Source of the DNA: an uncultured Acetatifactor sp.
GTDB lineage: Bacteria; Bacillota; Clostridia; Lachnospirales; Lachnospiraceae
Length of the DNA stretch: 64,000 nucleotides
Direction of reading: 5' to 3'
NCBI GenBank assembly: GCA_910578995.1
Contig: CAJTSY010000003.1
Span: 1 to 64,000, forward strand
This document shows positions 27,542 through 35,854 of the stretch, one piece after another. The position numbers were made by a program, and so were the translations under genes. The number at the start of each line of letters is the position of its first letter. The first letter of the stretch is position 1. Under the pieces are notes generated by a model, which saw nothing but the letters and a program-made list of their open reading frames with translations, was not told the origin of the DNA and did no database searches.

Positions 27542-29002
27542 TTGAACATAGATACAATGGAAAAAAGAAAACAGCAGAAAAGGGAAAGTTTTAAGCGGCT
27601 GATCAATCTGGGCCTTACCGCCATATGCATCGGGCTGGAGGTGGGGCTGTTTGCATATTACTGGATGTTCCACTTCCGCCTGGTTCTGGCCGAAACCATG
27701 GGTAAATTCTGGTTCAAGAGAAATCTGCTGGAGGTGGCAATCTATGGAGTGGTGCTTTTTCTTCTCTCCACTATGTACGGAGGAATGAGACTGGGTTATC
27801 TTAAAAACGTGGAGCTTATCTTTTCCCAGATTTTTGCCACGCTGATGGCAAATGTATTTATTTACGGGGAGATTTCCGTCATGGCCTCCCGGCTTTTTGT
27901 GCCTCATGTCTTTCTGCTGATGTCCATCGCCCAGACCATGGTGGTGATTATATATATCAATATTGCCAACTGGATTTACCGCCGTATTTTCCCGCCCAGA
28001 AAGCTGCTGCTGATCCATGGGGACAGGCCCACGGAACGCACCAGAAGCAAATTTGAGACCCGGAAGGACAAATACATCATTACCAGAGCCGTGCACGCAG
28101 GAAAAGGGTTTCAGGCGGTGAGCGACATGATCCTGGATACTTATGCCCGGGGGGAGTGCAATGCGGTGCTGATCGGCGATATTTCCGTGCAGGAGCGGAC
28201 TCCCCTGATCAAATTCTGTTATGGGCATTCCATCCGGGTATATCTGCTTCCAAAGATTACGGATGTGATCCTGATGGGGGCGGAGGAGCTTCATGTGTTT
28301 GACAGTCCCATGCTGCTCACCAGGGAGTACAGCCTGTCGGTGGAACAGCGGTTTATCAAGCGGGCCATTGACATTGTGTGCGCCCTGATCCTGCTGGTTC
28401 TGGCATCCCCTTTTATGCTGGTCACCGCCATACTGATCAAGCTCTATGACGGGGGGCCGGTTCTGTACAGACAGGTGCGGTGTACCTTGAACCAGAGGGA
28501 ATTCTATATTCTGAAATTCCGCAGCATGAGGACGGATGCGGAGAAGGACGGGGTGGCAAGGCTGGCATCCAAAAAGGATAGCAGGATCACGCCTGTGGGA
28601 AAAGTGATCCGGAAATGCCGCATCGACGAGCTGCCCCAGTTGGTGAACATCTTAAAAGGGGACATGTCCTTTATCGGTCCCAGGCCGGAGCGCCCGGAGA
28701 TCATTGCCCAGTACCTGGAGGTCATGCCGGAATTTGCCTACCGCATGAAGGTGAAGGCAGGACTGGCCGGATTTGCCCAGGTATATGGAAAATATAACAC
28801 CACTCCCTATGACAAGCTGAAACTGGATCTGACTTACATTGAAAATTATTCCGTACTTCTGGATGTCAAACTGATGCTCCTGACCCTGAAGATCCTCTTT
28901 TGGCCGGACAGCACGGAAGGCATCGAGGGCGAGCAGATCACGGCCCTGAGGGAGGAGAGGAAGAAAAAGCAGATGGAACAGGGCGGGGAGGACGAGGAAT
29001 GA
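27542..29002 (+). CDS. Polyprenyl-phosphate sugar-1-phosphate transferase (initiating enzyme)
   Basis: A 486-residue WbaP/CpsE-type enzyme that starts repeat-unit synthesis by moving a sugar-1-phosphate to undecaprenyl phosphate. Four or five N-terminal TM helices and a central nucleotide-binding-like domain (LLLIHGDRPTERTR) precede the C-terminal catalytic domain: KRAIDIVCALILL helix, GPVLYRQVR, LKFRSMRTDAE, and DELPQLVNILKGDMSFIGPRPERPE. The TTG start at 27542 has GGAGAAG five bases upstream; ATG 27557 is too far from it. The first sugar cannot be told from sequence. Confidence 0.92.
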   Translation: MNIDTMEKRKQQKRESFKRLINLGLTAICIGLEVGLFAYYWMFHFRLVLAETMGKFWFKRNLLEVAIYGVVLFLLSTMYGGMRLGYLKNVELIFSQIFATLMANVFIYGEISVMASRLFVPHVFLLMSIAQTMVVIIYINIANWIYRRIFPPRKLLLIHGDRPTERTRSKFETRKDKYIITRAVHAGKGFQAVSDMILDTYARGECNAVLIGDISVQERTPLIKFCYGHSIRVYLLPKITDVILMGAEELHVFDSPMLLTREYSLSVEQRFIKRAIDIVCALILLVLASPFMLVTAILIKLYDGGPVLYRQVRCTLNQREFYILKFRSMRTDAEKDGVARLASKKDSRITPVGKVIRKCRIDELPQLVNILKGDMSFIGPRPERPEIIAQYLEVMPEFAYRMKVKAGLAGFAQVYGKYNTTPYDKLKLDLTYIENYSVLLDVKLMLLTLKILFWPDSTEGIEGEQITALREERKKKQMEQGGEDEE

Positions 29003-30165
29003 CTGGAAGAGGGACAGGACAGGGGGGCGAAATGGATGTAAGGGGAGAGGACAGGCCCTGGAACAGGGGGAATCTGTGGAAAGGCTGTTACGGAAAGGAA
29101 CCCTTTGACCTCCGCCTTACGGTTCTGCGCATGCTGCGCCGGCTGCCCCTGATAGCGGCGGTAACCTGTGTGGGGGTTCTGGTGTTCGGAGGCGGATATT
29201 ATGTGAAAAACGTATTGCTGCGCAGTCAGAAGGAGTACGCGGCTACATCCGTGTTACGGGTGGAGTATGCCGCGGAGAGCGTGGAAGACCTGATGCAGAG
29301 CTATATCAACGAGATGAGCTGGAATACGTATATGCAGTCACATATGTTTCTGGAGATGGTGCAGGGGCATCTGGAGGAGGGGCTGACGGAACAGGAGGTG
29401 GCCGAAACCCTGGAAGCTTTTGTGTGGTCCGACATCCGTGTGCTTTCCTTCACTGTCACCGCGGACAGCCCTGAAAAGTGCAGGGACATTGTCCGGGCGG
29501 CGGAGGCGGCGCTGACAGAGGATTTTGACCTGGGGGAGATCGATTTCATCTATGTCGTTGATCCCGGTGAACCGGAGGAAGTGATCCCCGATGTCAGGGT
29601 GTGGCGGGCCGTGGTTCTCAGCGGGGTGCTGTCCTGTTTCTTTGCGGTGACAGTGCTCCTGCTGAAGGAAACCGGCGACGACAGTCTCTGGCTTCCGGCC
29701 CACATCCGCAGGCGCTACGGAGTGAGATCGGCGGGAACCCTGGGCAGCAGGGGCCTGGAACAGAACCTCCTCTATTTCTTCCGGAACCGGGGGCAGGGAG
29801 ACGGGGAGGGTACAGGCCCCGCTGTCTGCATGGTTCAGGAGGATATGGAGCCGGGGCAGGTGCTGGAGCGGCTGCGTCGGGCGTGCCCGGAAGCCGTGGA
29901 CGGGACATGGTCTGCCACAGCCTCCCCTCTGAAGGAGCCGGAAGTCTGCGAAACACTTCGGAACGCGGCGGGAATTCTGCTGGCGGTAAGATCCCGGGAC
30001 CACGGGGGAAAGAAGCTGGAGTATGTGCTGGAATACCTGGAGCAGCAGAACTGTGAAGTGACGGCTGCCATTTTATGGGACGCGGACGAGAAACTGATCG
30101 ATCGGTATTACGGTAAAAAGAGGACGGATTATGAGCGTAGAGATACTGGCGTCTGTGATGAATGA
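28999..30165 (+). CDS. Wzz-like chain-length protein with a degenerate kinase-like C-terminus
   Basis: A 388-residue protein overlapping the initiating transferase by ATGA. A TM helix (about 50-70) follows a cytoplasmic N-terminus with DLRLTVLRMLRRLP; an extracytoplasmic Wzz-type domain with YAATSVLRVEY runs to a second TM helix (~210-230). The cytoplasmic C-terminus resembles a BY-kinase end (AAGILLAVRSRDHGGKKLEYVLEYLEQQNCEV style) but has no Walker A loop, so it should not hydrolyse ATP. It probably sets chain length; the C-terminus may be a pseudokinase-like module. The start could instead be ATG 29035. Confidence 0.7.
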   Translation: MTGRGTGQGGEMDVRGEDRPWNRGNLWKGCYGKEPFDLRLTVLRMLRRLPLIAAVTCVGVLVFGGGYYVKNVLLRSQKEYAATSVLRVEYAAESVEDLMQSYINEMSWNTYMQSHMFLEMVQGHLEEGLTEQEVAETLEAFVWSDIRVLSFTVTADSPEKCRDIVRAAEAALTEDFDLGEIDFIYVVDPGEPEEVIPDVRVWRAVVLSGVLSCFFAVTVLLLKETGDDSLWLPAHIRRRYGVRSAGTLGSRGLEQNLLYFFRNRGQGDGEGTGPAVCMVQEDMEPGQVLERLRRACPEAVDGTWSATASPLKEPEVCETLRNAAGILLAVRSRDHGGKKLEYVLEYLEQQNCEVTAAILWDADEKLIDRYYGKKRTDYERRDTGVCDE

Positions 30166-30895
30166 GGAGCCGGATGACCTGATCCAAAGGATGCGGCTGG
30201 AATCCGACGCCGTGATCATCAATCAGTGCCAGCGGCTGGGGTATGAGGAGCGGAAGCAGGGGGAATACCGCATCCGCTTTTATTCCTTTCCCGAAAGGGG
30301 AGTGGGAAGGAGCCGCAATGAGGCCATACTGCGGGCGGCAGGCGACATCTGCCTGTTTTCCGACGGGGATATTGTGTATGAGCCGGGGTACGGGGCGGCG
30401 GTGGAGGAAGAATTTCTTTGCAATCCTGATGCGGATATGATACTATTTAATGTTACCGTGGAGGAGGAGCGCCGTACCTATCACATCACGGAGCGCAGGA
30501 AGGTTCATTGGTACAACTGCGGCCGGTACGGGGCCGTAAGCTTTGCGGTGCGCAGGGAGAGCCTGCTTTCCTCGGGGGTGACCTTTTCTCTGTTGTTTGG
30601 CGGCGGAGCGAAGTATGGCAGCGGGGAGGACAGCCTGTTTTTAAAAGAGTTTATGGATAAGGGATATTCCGTATACACCGCGCCTGTGACTATCGCCAGG
30701 GAGGTATCGGAAGGTTCTACCTGGTTTCAGGGGTATAATGAGAAATTTTTCAGGGATAAGGGTGTGCTGTACCGGTATCTGTACGGCAGGATGGCCCGGG
30801 TGATGGCTCTTCGGTTTCTGCTGGCCCACAGGGACAGGTTGTGTAGGGAAGTGCCGCTGGGACAGGCTTACCGGTGGATGAAGGCAGGAGATTGA
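30131..30895 (+). CDS. Family-2 (GT-A) glycosyltransferase, divergent
   Basis: A 254-residue protein overlapping the Wzz-like gene by 35 bp. It opens SVEILASVMNEEPDDLI, has FPERGVGRSRNEAI (the R-N motif of GT2 folds) and the metal site FSDGDIVYEPG near 77-87; GEDSLFLKEF in the second half is the usual acidic catalytic-base region. No TM helices. The N-terminal VVDxxSxDxT loop is poorly conserved, so the donor site is unusual. It likely adds an intermediate sugar in the repeat unit. Confidence 0.75.
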   Translation: MSVEILASVMNEEPDDLIQRMRLESDAVIINQCQRLGYEERKQGEYRIRFYSFPERGVGRSRNEAILRAAGDICLFSDGDIVYEPGYGAAVEEEFLCNPDADMILFNVTVEEERRTYHITERRKVHWYNCGRYGAVSFAVRRESLLSSGVTFSLLFGGGAKYGSGEDSLFLKEFMDKGYSVYTAPVTIAREVSEGSTWFQGYNEKFFRDKGVLYRYLYGRMARVMALRFLLAHRDRLCREVPLGQAYRWMKAGD

Positions 30896-30896
30896 T

Positions 30897-32027
30897 ATGG
30901 AGGGAAGCGCATTTGTTTATATTCTGCTGACGGCGGTGACGGTGGGACTGGCGCTGTGTGTGGACAACCGTGAATATGTACCTGGGATTCTGCGGGGAGG
31001 CCGGGAACCGGGGAGTTGTCCCTGTACGCGGCAGCAGGCCAGAAACCGGATTGCTGCCGTTGCCGTGTACTGCCTTCTGACAGGGGTGTCGGCATGCCGG
31101 ATTGCAGTGGGCAATGATTACTGGGTGTACCGGGACAATTTCAAGCTGATCATGCAGGGGCGCCATGTGTCGTCGGAATTTGGTTTCAACCAGATTGTGA
31201 AATGGATAGAGGGGTTTTTCGGATATGATGAATATCTGTATGTGTTTGCCTTCTTTTCCATAGTGACCGTATTTTTCTTTGTGAAGGCATTATATGACCA
31301 GGGGAGTTATTTTGCATTTTCCCTGTACCTGCTGATGACCGGCGGGTATTATTTCAACAGCCTGAATTCCGTGCGGTATTACCTGGCCCTGGCCGCGGCG
31401 CTTTTTTCCATGAAGTATGTGATCCGGGGGGAGTATGGCAAATTTATCCTGGTGATCCTGGCGGGGGCCATGTTCCACAAGTCTGTCCTGTTGGTCATTC
31501 CGGTGTACCTGGCGGCCAGGTTTCTGGCTGCGGCGCCGTTAAAAAGATGGCATTACGCAGTGGGTGGGATCCTGTTGGGGAGCCTGTTTTTTGCCCGTGA
31601 TCTTTATAAGGAAGTCATTTTCTATTTTTACCCTTTTTATCGGGATTCCGCCTTTGACACGGGGGAAATTTCCTATTCCAATATCCTGAAATGTCTGTGC
31701 GTGCTGGCGCTTTGCCTGATCTGTTACAGACGAAGCCTCCGGGGGAACCCCACGGGAAGGTTTTATTTCTTCCTGAATCTGTTCGGCCTGGCGGTGTACA
31801 GCTGCGGCTCCTTTATTCCGGAGGTGTCCAGGGTGGGATATTACATGATCATCTCCCAGGTGTTTCTGATTCCGGAGCTTGTGGAGGGGATGCCCGGGGG
31901 GTGGCTGCAGAGATTCTGCCGGGCAGGGGTGGTATGTGCCTTCGGCGGGTATTTCTTTTTGCTGCTCAGGGGGATGTATGCAACGGACATTCGGCTGCTG
32001 CCTTATTTGAACTGGATTTTCAACTGA
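30897..32027 (+). CDS. EpsG-like polysaccharide polymerase
   Basis: A 376-residue integral membrane protein with about ten TM helices. The GNDYWVYRDNF region (about 80-90) and LNSVRYYLALAAALFSMKYV (~160-180), followed by MFHKSVLLV, match the EpsG family of exopolysaccharide polymerases. It would join flipped repeat units at the outer face of the membrane, as Wzy does. Start ATG 30897 is 1 bp after the previous stop. It supports a Wzx/Wzy-type pathway, though no Wzx flippase is in this operon. Confidence 0.85.
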   Translation: MEGSAFVYILLTAVTVGLALCVDNREYVPGILRGGREPGSCPCTRQQARNRIAAVAVYCLLTGVSACRIAVGNDYWVYRDNFKLIMQGRHVSSEFGFNQIVKWIEGFFGYDEYLYVFAFFSIVTVFFFVKALYDQGSYFAFSLYLLMTGGYYFNSLNSVRYYLALAAALFSMKYVIRGEYGKFILVILAGAMFHKSVLLVIPVYLAARFLAAAPLKRWHYAVGGILLGSLFFARDLYKEVIFYFYPFYRDSAFDTGEISYSNILKCLCVLALCLICYRRSLRGNPTGRFYFFLNLFGLAVYSCGSFIPEVSRVGYYMIISQVFLIPELVEGMPGGWLQRFCRAGVVCAFGGYFFLLLRGMYATDIRLLPYLNWIFN

Positions 32028-32044
32028 ATCTGAAGGAGCGTTTC

Positions 32045-33409
32045 ATGAAGGTTTTATGGCTGTGCAATATCATGCTTCCCGCCGTGGCCCGGAAGTTAAA
32101 CCGGGAGGCCTCTAACAAAGAAGGCTGGATCAGCGGCCTGGCGGATACCCTGCTGAAGAACAGGGAGAAGAACGGAATCCGGCTCTATGTTGCCTTTCCG
32201 GTACAGGAGGAGCCTGTTCCGGACGGCCTGGAAGTGGATTCCATGGTCTGTTACGGATTTCGGGAGGATGTGGCCCATGCGGAAAAATATGAGGAATCCC
32301 TGGAACCTGCCCTGGAAAAAATCGTTAATAAGGTGGAGCCGGATATCGTGCACTGTTTCGGCACGGAATTTGCTCATACCCTGGCCATGTGCCGTGTCTT
32401 TCCCAGGAAGGAGAGAATCCTGGTGGGCCTGCAGGGGCTGTGCAGCCTGATTGCGGAGGCGTATTACGCGGATCTTCCCGGGGCTGTGGTGGAATCTGCC
32501 ACTTTCCGGGATCTGGTAAGGAGAGACAGCCTTAGACAGCAGCAGGAAAAATTTGTGCTGCGGGGCCGCAGGGAACGGGAGATTATAGGGCTTGCGGGGA
32601 ACCTTACCGGGCGCACTCCATGGGACAGGATGCACTCTGGAAAGTGGAACCCGGATGCACGGTACCATACTATGAATGAGACCCTGCGGGGGGAATTCTA
32701 TGGCTGTGCCTGGAAGGAGGCGGACTGCATTCCCCATTCCATTTTCCTCAGCCAGGGGGATTATCCCCTGAAGGGGCTGCACTATATGATCCTGGCACTG
32801 CCCCGCATCCTGGAGAAATATCCGGACGCGGCGGTTTACGTGGCGGGAAACAGTCTTGTGGAATACGGAACCTGGAAACAGAAACTGAAGATATCAGCCT
32901 ACGGAAAATACCTGCGGAAGCTGCTGCGGGAGACCGGAACAGAAGACAAAGTAATCTTCATCGGGAGGCTGGACGGGGGGCAGATGCGCGCCAGGTATCT
33001 AAGGAGCAGCCTTTTCGTGTGTCCTTCGTCCCTGGAAAATTCGCCGAATTCCCTGGGGGAGGCCATGCTTCTGGGGATGCCCTGCATTGCCGCCGCAGTG
33101 GGAGGGATTCCCGGCATATTTGACGGAGGACGGGACGGCATCTTATATGATGGGTTTGTGATGCGGGATGACTGGGGAACCCGGGGAATGGAAGACGGGG
33201 AAAGCGGCGGGGAACTGGAGCGCATTTCCGGAAACCTGGCCCGGGCGGTTCTGGAGATGTGGGGGAACCCGGGGATGCGTGAGGAATACTGCAGGAATGC
33301 CGCCCTTCATGCCCGTCAGACCCATGACAGGGATGCAAATTACCGAAGGCTCCTGGAGATTTATTCTCAACTTGAGGGAACCGGGAAAACATCAGGGAAT
33401 AAACAATGA
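32045..33409 (+). CDS. Family-4 (GT-B) glycosyltransferase
   Basis: A 454-residue retaining glycosyltransferase. The N-terminal domain begins MKVLWLCNIMLP and has the PDIVHCFGTEFAHT segment; the C-terminal Rossmann domain has VIFIGRLDG, the YLRSSLFVCPSSLENSPNSLGEAMLLGMPCIAA donor-site motif with its ENSPNSLGEA acid pair, and GGIPGI. ATG 32045 follows AAGGAG. Near the end an acidic insertion (GMEDGESGGELER) is unusual. It is cytoplasmic and probably extends the lipid-linked repeat unit. Confidence 0.88.
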   Translation: MKVLWLCNIMLPAVARKLNREASNKEGWISGLADTLLKNREKNGIRLYVAFPVQEEPVPDGLEVDSMVCYGFREDVAHAEKYEESLEPALEKIVNKVEPDIVHCFGTEFAHTLAMCRVFPRKERILVGLQGLCSLIAEAYYADLPGAVVESATFRDLVRRDSLRQQQEKFVLRGRREREIIGLAGNLTGRTPWDRMHSGKWNPDARYHTMNETLRGEFYGCAWKEADCIPHSIFLSQGDYPLKGLHYMILALPRILEKYPDAAVYVAGNSLVEYGTWKQKLKISAYGKYLRKLLRETGTEDKVIFIGRLDGGQMRARYLRSSLFVCPSSLENSPNSLGEAMLLGMPCIAAAVGGIPGIFDGGRDGILYDGFVMRDDWGTRGMEDGESGGELERISGNLARAVLEMWGNPGMREEYCRNAALHARQTHDRDANYRRLLEIYSQLEGTGKTSGNKQ

Positions 33410-33485
33410 TTCGGCTGTTTCTTCCCAAATGGCCGGGGCCGGAGGAAAAGGCAGGAGGGGCGGAAGATACCGGAAAGGGGCAGGA

Positions 33486-34730
33486 ATGAGGAAAGACCAG
33501 AACATAAGCGTTGTTTTTGTGTCAAATTATATCAACCACCACCAGATTCCCTTCTGCAATGCCATGGATCGCCTCCTTCAGGGGAATTTCACCTTTGTGC
33601 AGACGGAACCCATGGAGGAGGAGCGTGTGCGGATGGGCTGGCATGACGGCGAAAGGCCGGAGTATGTCCGCCTGTATTACCGGGAGGAGGCGGACTGCAG
33701 GAAACTGATTGCCGGGTGCGACATCCTCCTGTTCGGAGGGACGGACGACGAAAGCTACATTGCGGAACGGCTTGAGAAGGGCCTGCCTGTCATAAGGATC
33801 AGCGAGCGCCTGTACAAGACGGGGCAGTGGAAGGCAGTATCCCCCAGGGGACTGGTGAAAAAATACAAAGACCACACCCGCTATCGGAAGGCGCCGGTGT
33901 ACCTTCTGTGTGCCGGCGGCTATGTTCCCTCGGATTTCCATATCATCAGGTCCTATCCCGGGAAAATGTTCTGCTGGGGATATTTTCCGGAACAGAAGCA
34001 CTATAACGTGGAAGAGCTTCTGGCCAGGAAGGGGTTCGGGGAAGACAGAATTCCCTATCTGCTCTGGGCGGCAAGGATGATCGGCTGGAAGCATCCGGAA
34101 CTGCCCCTGGAGACGGCAAGATACCTGAAGGATAAAAAGGTGGAGTTCCACATGGATATCATCGGGGACGGGGAACTGGGACCCCGGATGCGGGAGATGG
34201 CGGAGGACTTCCGGCTGGGGGACTGTGTAAGGTTTCTGGGTTACCAGTCGCCGGAGGCGGTCCGGGGATATATGGAAAAAGCGGATATCTATCTTTTTAC
34301 CAGCGACAGGCAGGAGGGGTGGGGGGCCGTGGCCAATGAGGCCATGAACAGCGGCTGCGCCCTGATAGCGGACCACATGATAGGGGCGGTACCCTTTCTG
34401 GTCAGAAACGGTGAAAACGGCCTGGTCTATGAGGACGGCAGAAAGGCACATCTGTTTGCCTTGACAGAAAGGGCGGTAAAAGATAGAATCTATTGTAAGC
34501 AGTTGGGAAGAAAGGCTTATGAGACTATTGCAAAGGCCTGGAACGCGGAATATGCCGCACAGCAGCTGCTGAATCTGATGGAAATGATTCTGGGGAGGGA
34601 AGAGGGCCTGGAGGAAGCAGGAAAAGAAGCGCCGGGCTTCGGACGGAATACGCTGTGCCGCCCCTGTTCCCCGGCTCCGTTACTGTCGGAGCAAAAGGCC
34701 AGAAGGCAGATACTTATTTTACCGAGGTGA
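33486..34730 (+). CDS. Family-4 (GT-B) glycosyltransferase
   Basis: A 414-residue GT-B enzyme. It begins with ISVVFVSNYINHHQIPFC, typical of enzymes named after their HHQ loop, and has LLWAARMIGWKHPELPLETA, IIGDGELGPRM, VRFLGYQSPEAVRGYM and the donor-binding TSDRQEGWGAVANEAMNSGCALIA motif. ATG 33486 follows GGGGCAGG. The last ~40 residues (from KEAPGFGRN) are not family-like and may reflect a shifted stop. Its place between another GT4 and a GT2 suggests sequential assembly of one repeat unit. Confidence 0.87.
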   Translation: MRKDQNISVVFVSNYINHHQIPFCNAMDRLLQGNFTFVQTEPMEEERVRMGWHDGERPEYVRLYYREEADCRKLIAGCDILLFGGTDDESYIAERLEKGLPVIRISERLYKTGQWKAVSPRGLVKKYKDHTRYRKAPVYLLCAGGYVPSDFHIIRSYPGKMFCWGYFPEQKHYNVEELLARKGFGEDRIPYLLWAARMIGWKHPELPLETARYLKDKKVEFHMDIIGDGELGPRMREMAEDFRLGDCVRFLGYQSPEAVRGYMEKADIYLFTSDRQEGWGAVANEAMNSGCALIADHMIGAVPFLVRNGENGLVYEDGRKAHLFALTERAVKDRIYCKQLGRKAYETIAKAWNAEYAAQQLLNLMEMILGREEGLEEAGKEAPGFGRNTLCRPCSPAPLLSEQKARRQILILPR

Positions 34731-34734
34731 CGTC

Positions 34735-35727
34735 ATGACGGATGCTCCTTTGATCACGGTCATTGTTCCAGTCTACAATATCCTGACATATCTGCCCAGA
34801 TGCGTCAGGTCGATTACGGCGCAGACCTATCGGCGCCTGGAGATTATTCTTGTGGACGACGGCTCCACGGACGGCACCGGGGAGCTGTGTGACCGTCTCG
34901 GGGAGGAGGATGGGCGCATCCGGGTGTACCACAGGGAAAACGGCGGTTCTTCCGCGGCCAGAAATTTTGCCCTGGGACATGCATCCGGAGAATATGTGGG
35001 ATTTGTGGACAGCGATGACTACATTGCATCCGACATGTATGAGAAGCTGCTGTGGGGGATCCGGACCTTCCGGACCGCGGCGGCACAGATTGCCAGGGAT
35101 GAGACGGACGAAAAGGGAAACCGGCTTCCGGACATCTGCGTGCCGCCGGAAGAGCCTGTGGTGACGGACAGCGGGGAGTTCATGAGGCAGCTCCTGCTCC
35201 ACCGGGGGGACTGTTCCTTCTGCACCAAGCTGGTCCGCCGGGAGCTGTTTCCGGCCGAAGCCTTTCCGGTAGGAAAGCTGAACGAAGATTTTAACCTTCT
35301 GGTGCGGATGCTGCCCTCCATGGGGAGGATCGTTTCCCTTCCCTGGCAGTGCTATCATGTGTTTTACCGGATAGGGAGCAATTCCCGCAGGAGGGATAAG
35401 GAGGATTTTTCCAGGGTGTATGCGGACTGCGTGGAAAACGCGGATCTTGTGGGGGAGATTGTGGAAAGGGAATACCCTGCCCTGGAAGGGACGGCATTCC
35501 GCTTCGGGGTGTTCCAGAGACTGGAATATCTGCTGCATATTCCCATTTCCCAGATGAATGGGGGAAACAGAGTCTACCTGGGAATCGTGGCGTATATGCG
35601 GAGGAACTGGCTCAGGGCTATGAAAAATCCGGTTCTGACAGGAAAAAACAAGCTTTATCACACCCTGTTCGCCATATCGCCCAGGGGGATCCGAAGGCTT
35701 CATGCAAAGTGGCGGCTTCGTGAATGA
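34735..35727 (+). CDS. Family-2 glycosyltransferase
   Basis: A 330-residue GT-A enzyme: ITVIVPVYNILTYLPRCVRS at the N-terminus, VDDGSTDGTGELCD near 41, SAARNFALGHASGEYVGFVDSDDY with the metal-binding DSDD near 96, and a soluble C-terminal region ending in a basic helix (GIRRLHAKWRLRE) that may touch the membrane. The start ATG is 5 bp after the previous gene. It is the last gene of the operon beginning at 26711. Related family members add galactose, glucose or rhamnose; the donor cannot be fixed. Confidence 0.88.
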   Translation: MTDAPLITVIVPVYNILTYLPRCVRSITAQTYRRLEIILVDDGSTDGTGELCDRLGEEDGRIRVYHRENGGSSAARNFALGHASGEYVGFVDSDDYIASDMYEKLLWGIRTFRTAAAQIARDETDEKGNRLPDICVPPEEPVVTDSGEFMRQLLLHRGDCSFCTKLVRRELFPAEAFPVGKLNEDFNLLVRMLPSMGRIVSLPWQCYHVFYRIGSNSRRRDKEDFSRVYADCVENADLVGEIVEREYPALEGTAFRFGVFQRLEYLLHIPISQMNGGNRVYLGIVAYMRRNWLRAMKNPVLTGKNKLYHTLFAISPRGIRRLHAKWRLRE

Positions 35728-35854
35728 GGACAGTTTAAAGCAGCGTGTTTGGAAGATGGAAAAAATTACCTGAAAACATACCGGAAAAGTATGTTATTCT
35801 GAATGTCGGCAGAGGGCGTCAGGCAGGCTGTCTGCAGAAAGGCATGGTACAGAG

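Noticed and set aside
26657..28294. 545-codon open frame on the - strand
   Set aside because: It runs opposite two motif-supported genes (the family-2 transferase and the sugar-phosphate transferase) and crosses a repeat; composition is antisense-like.
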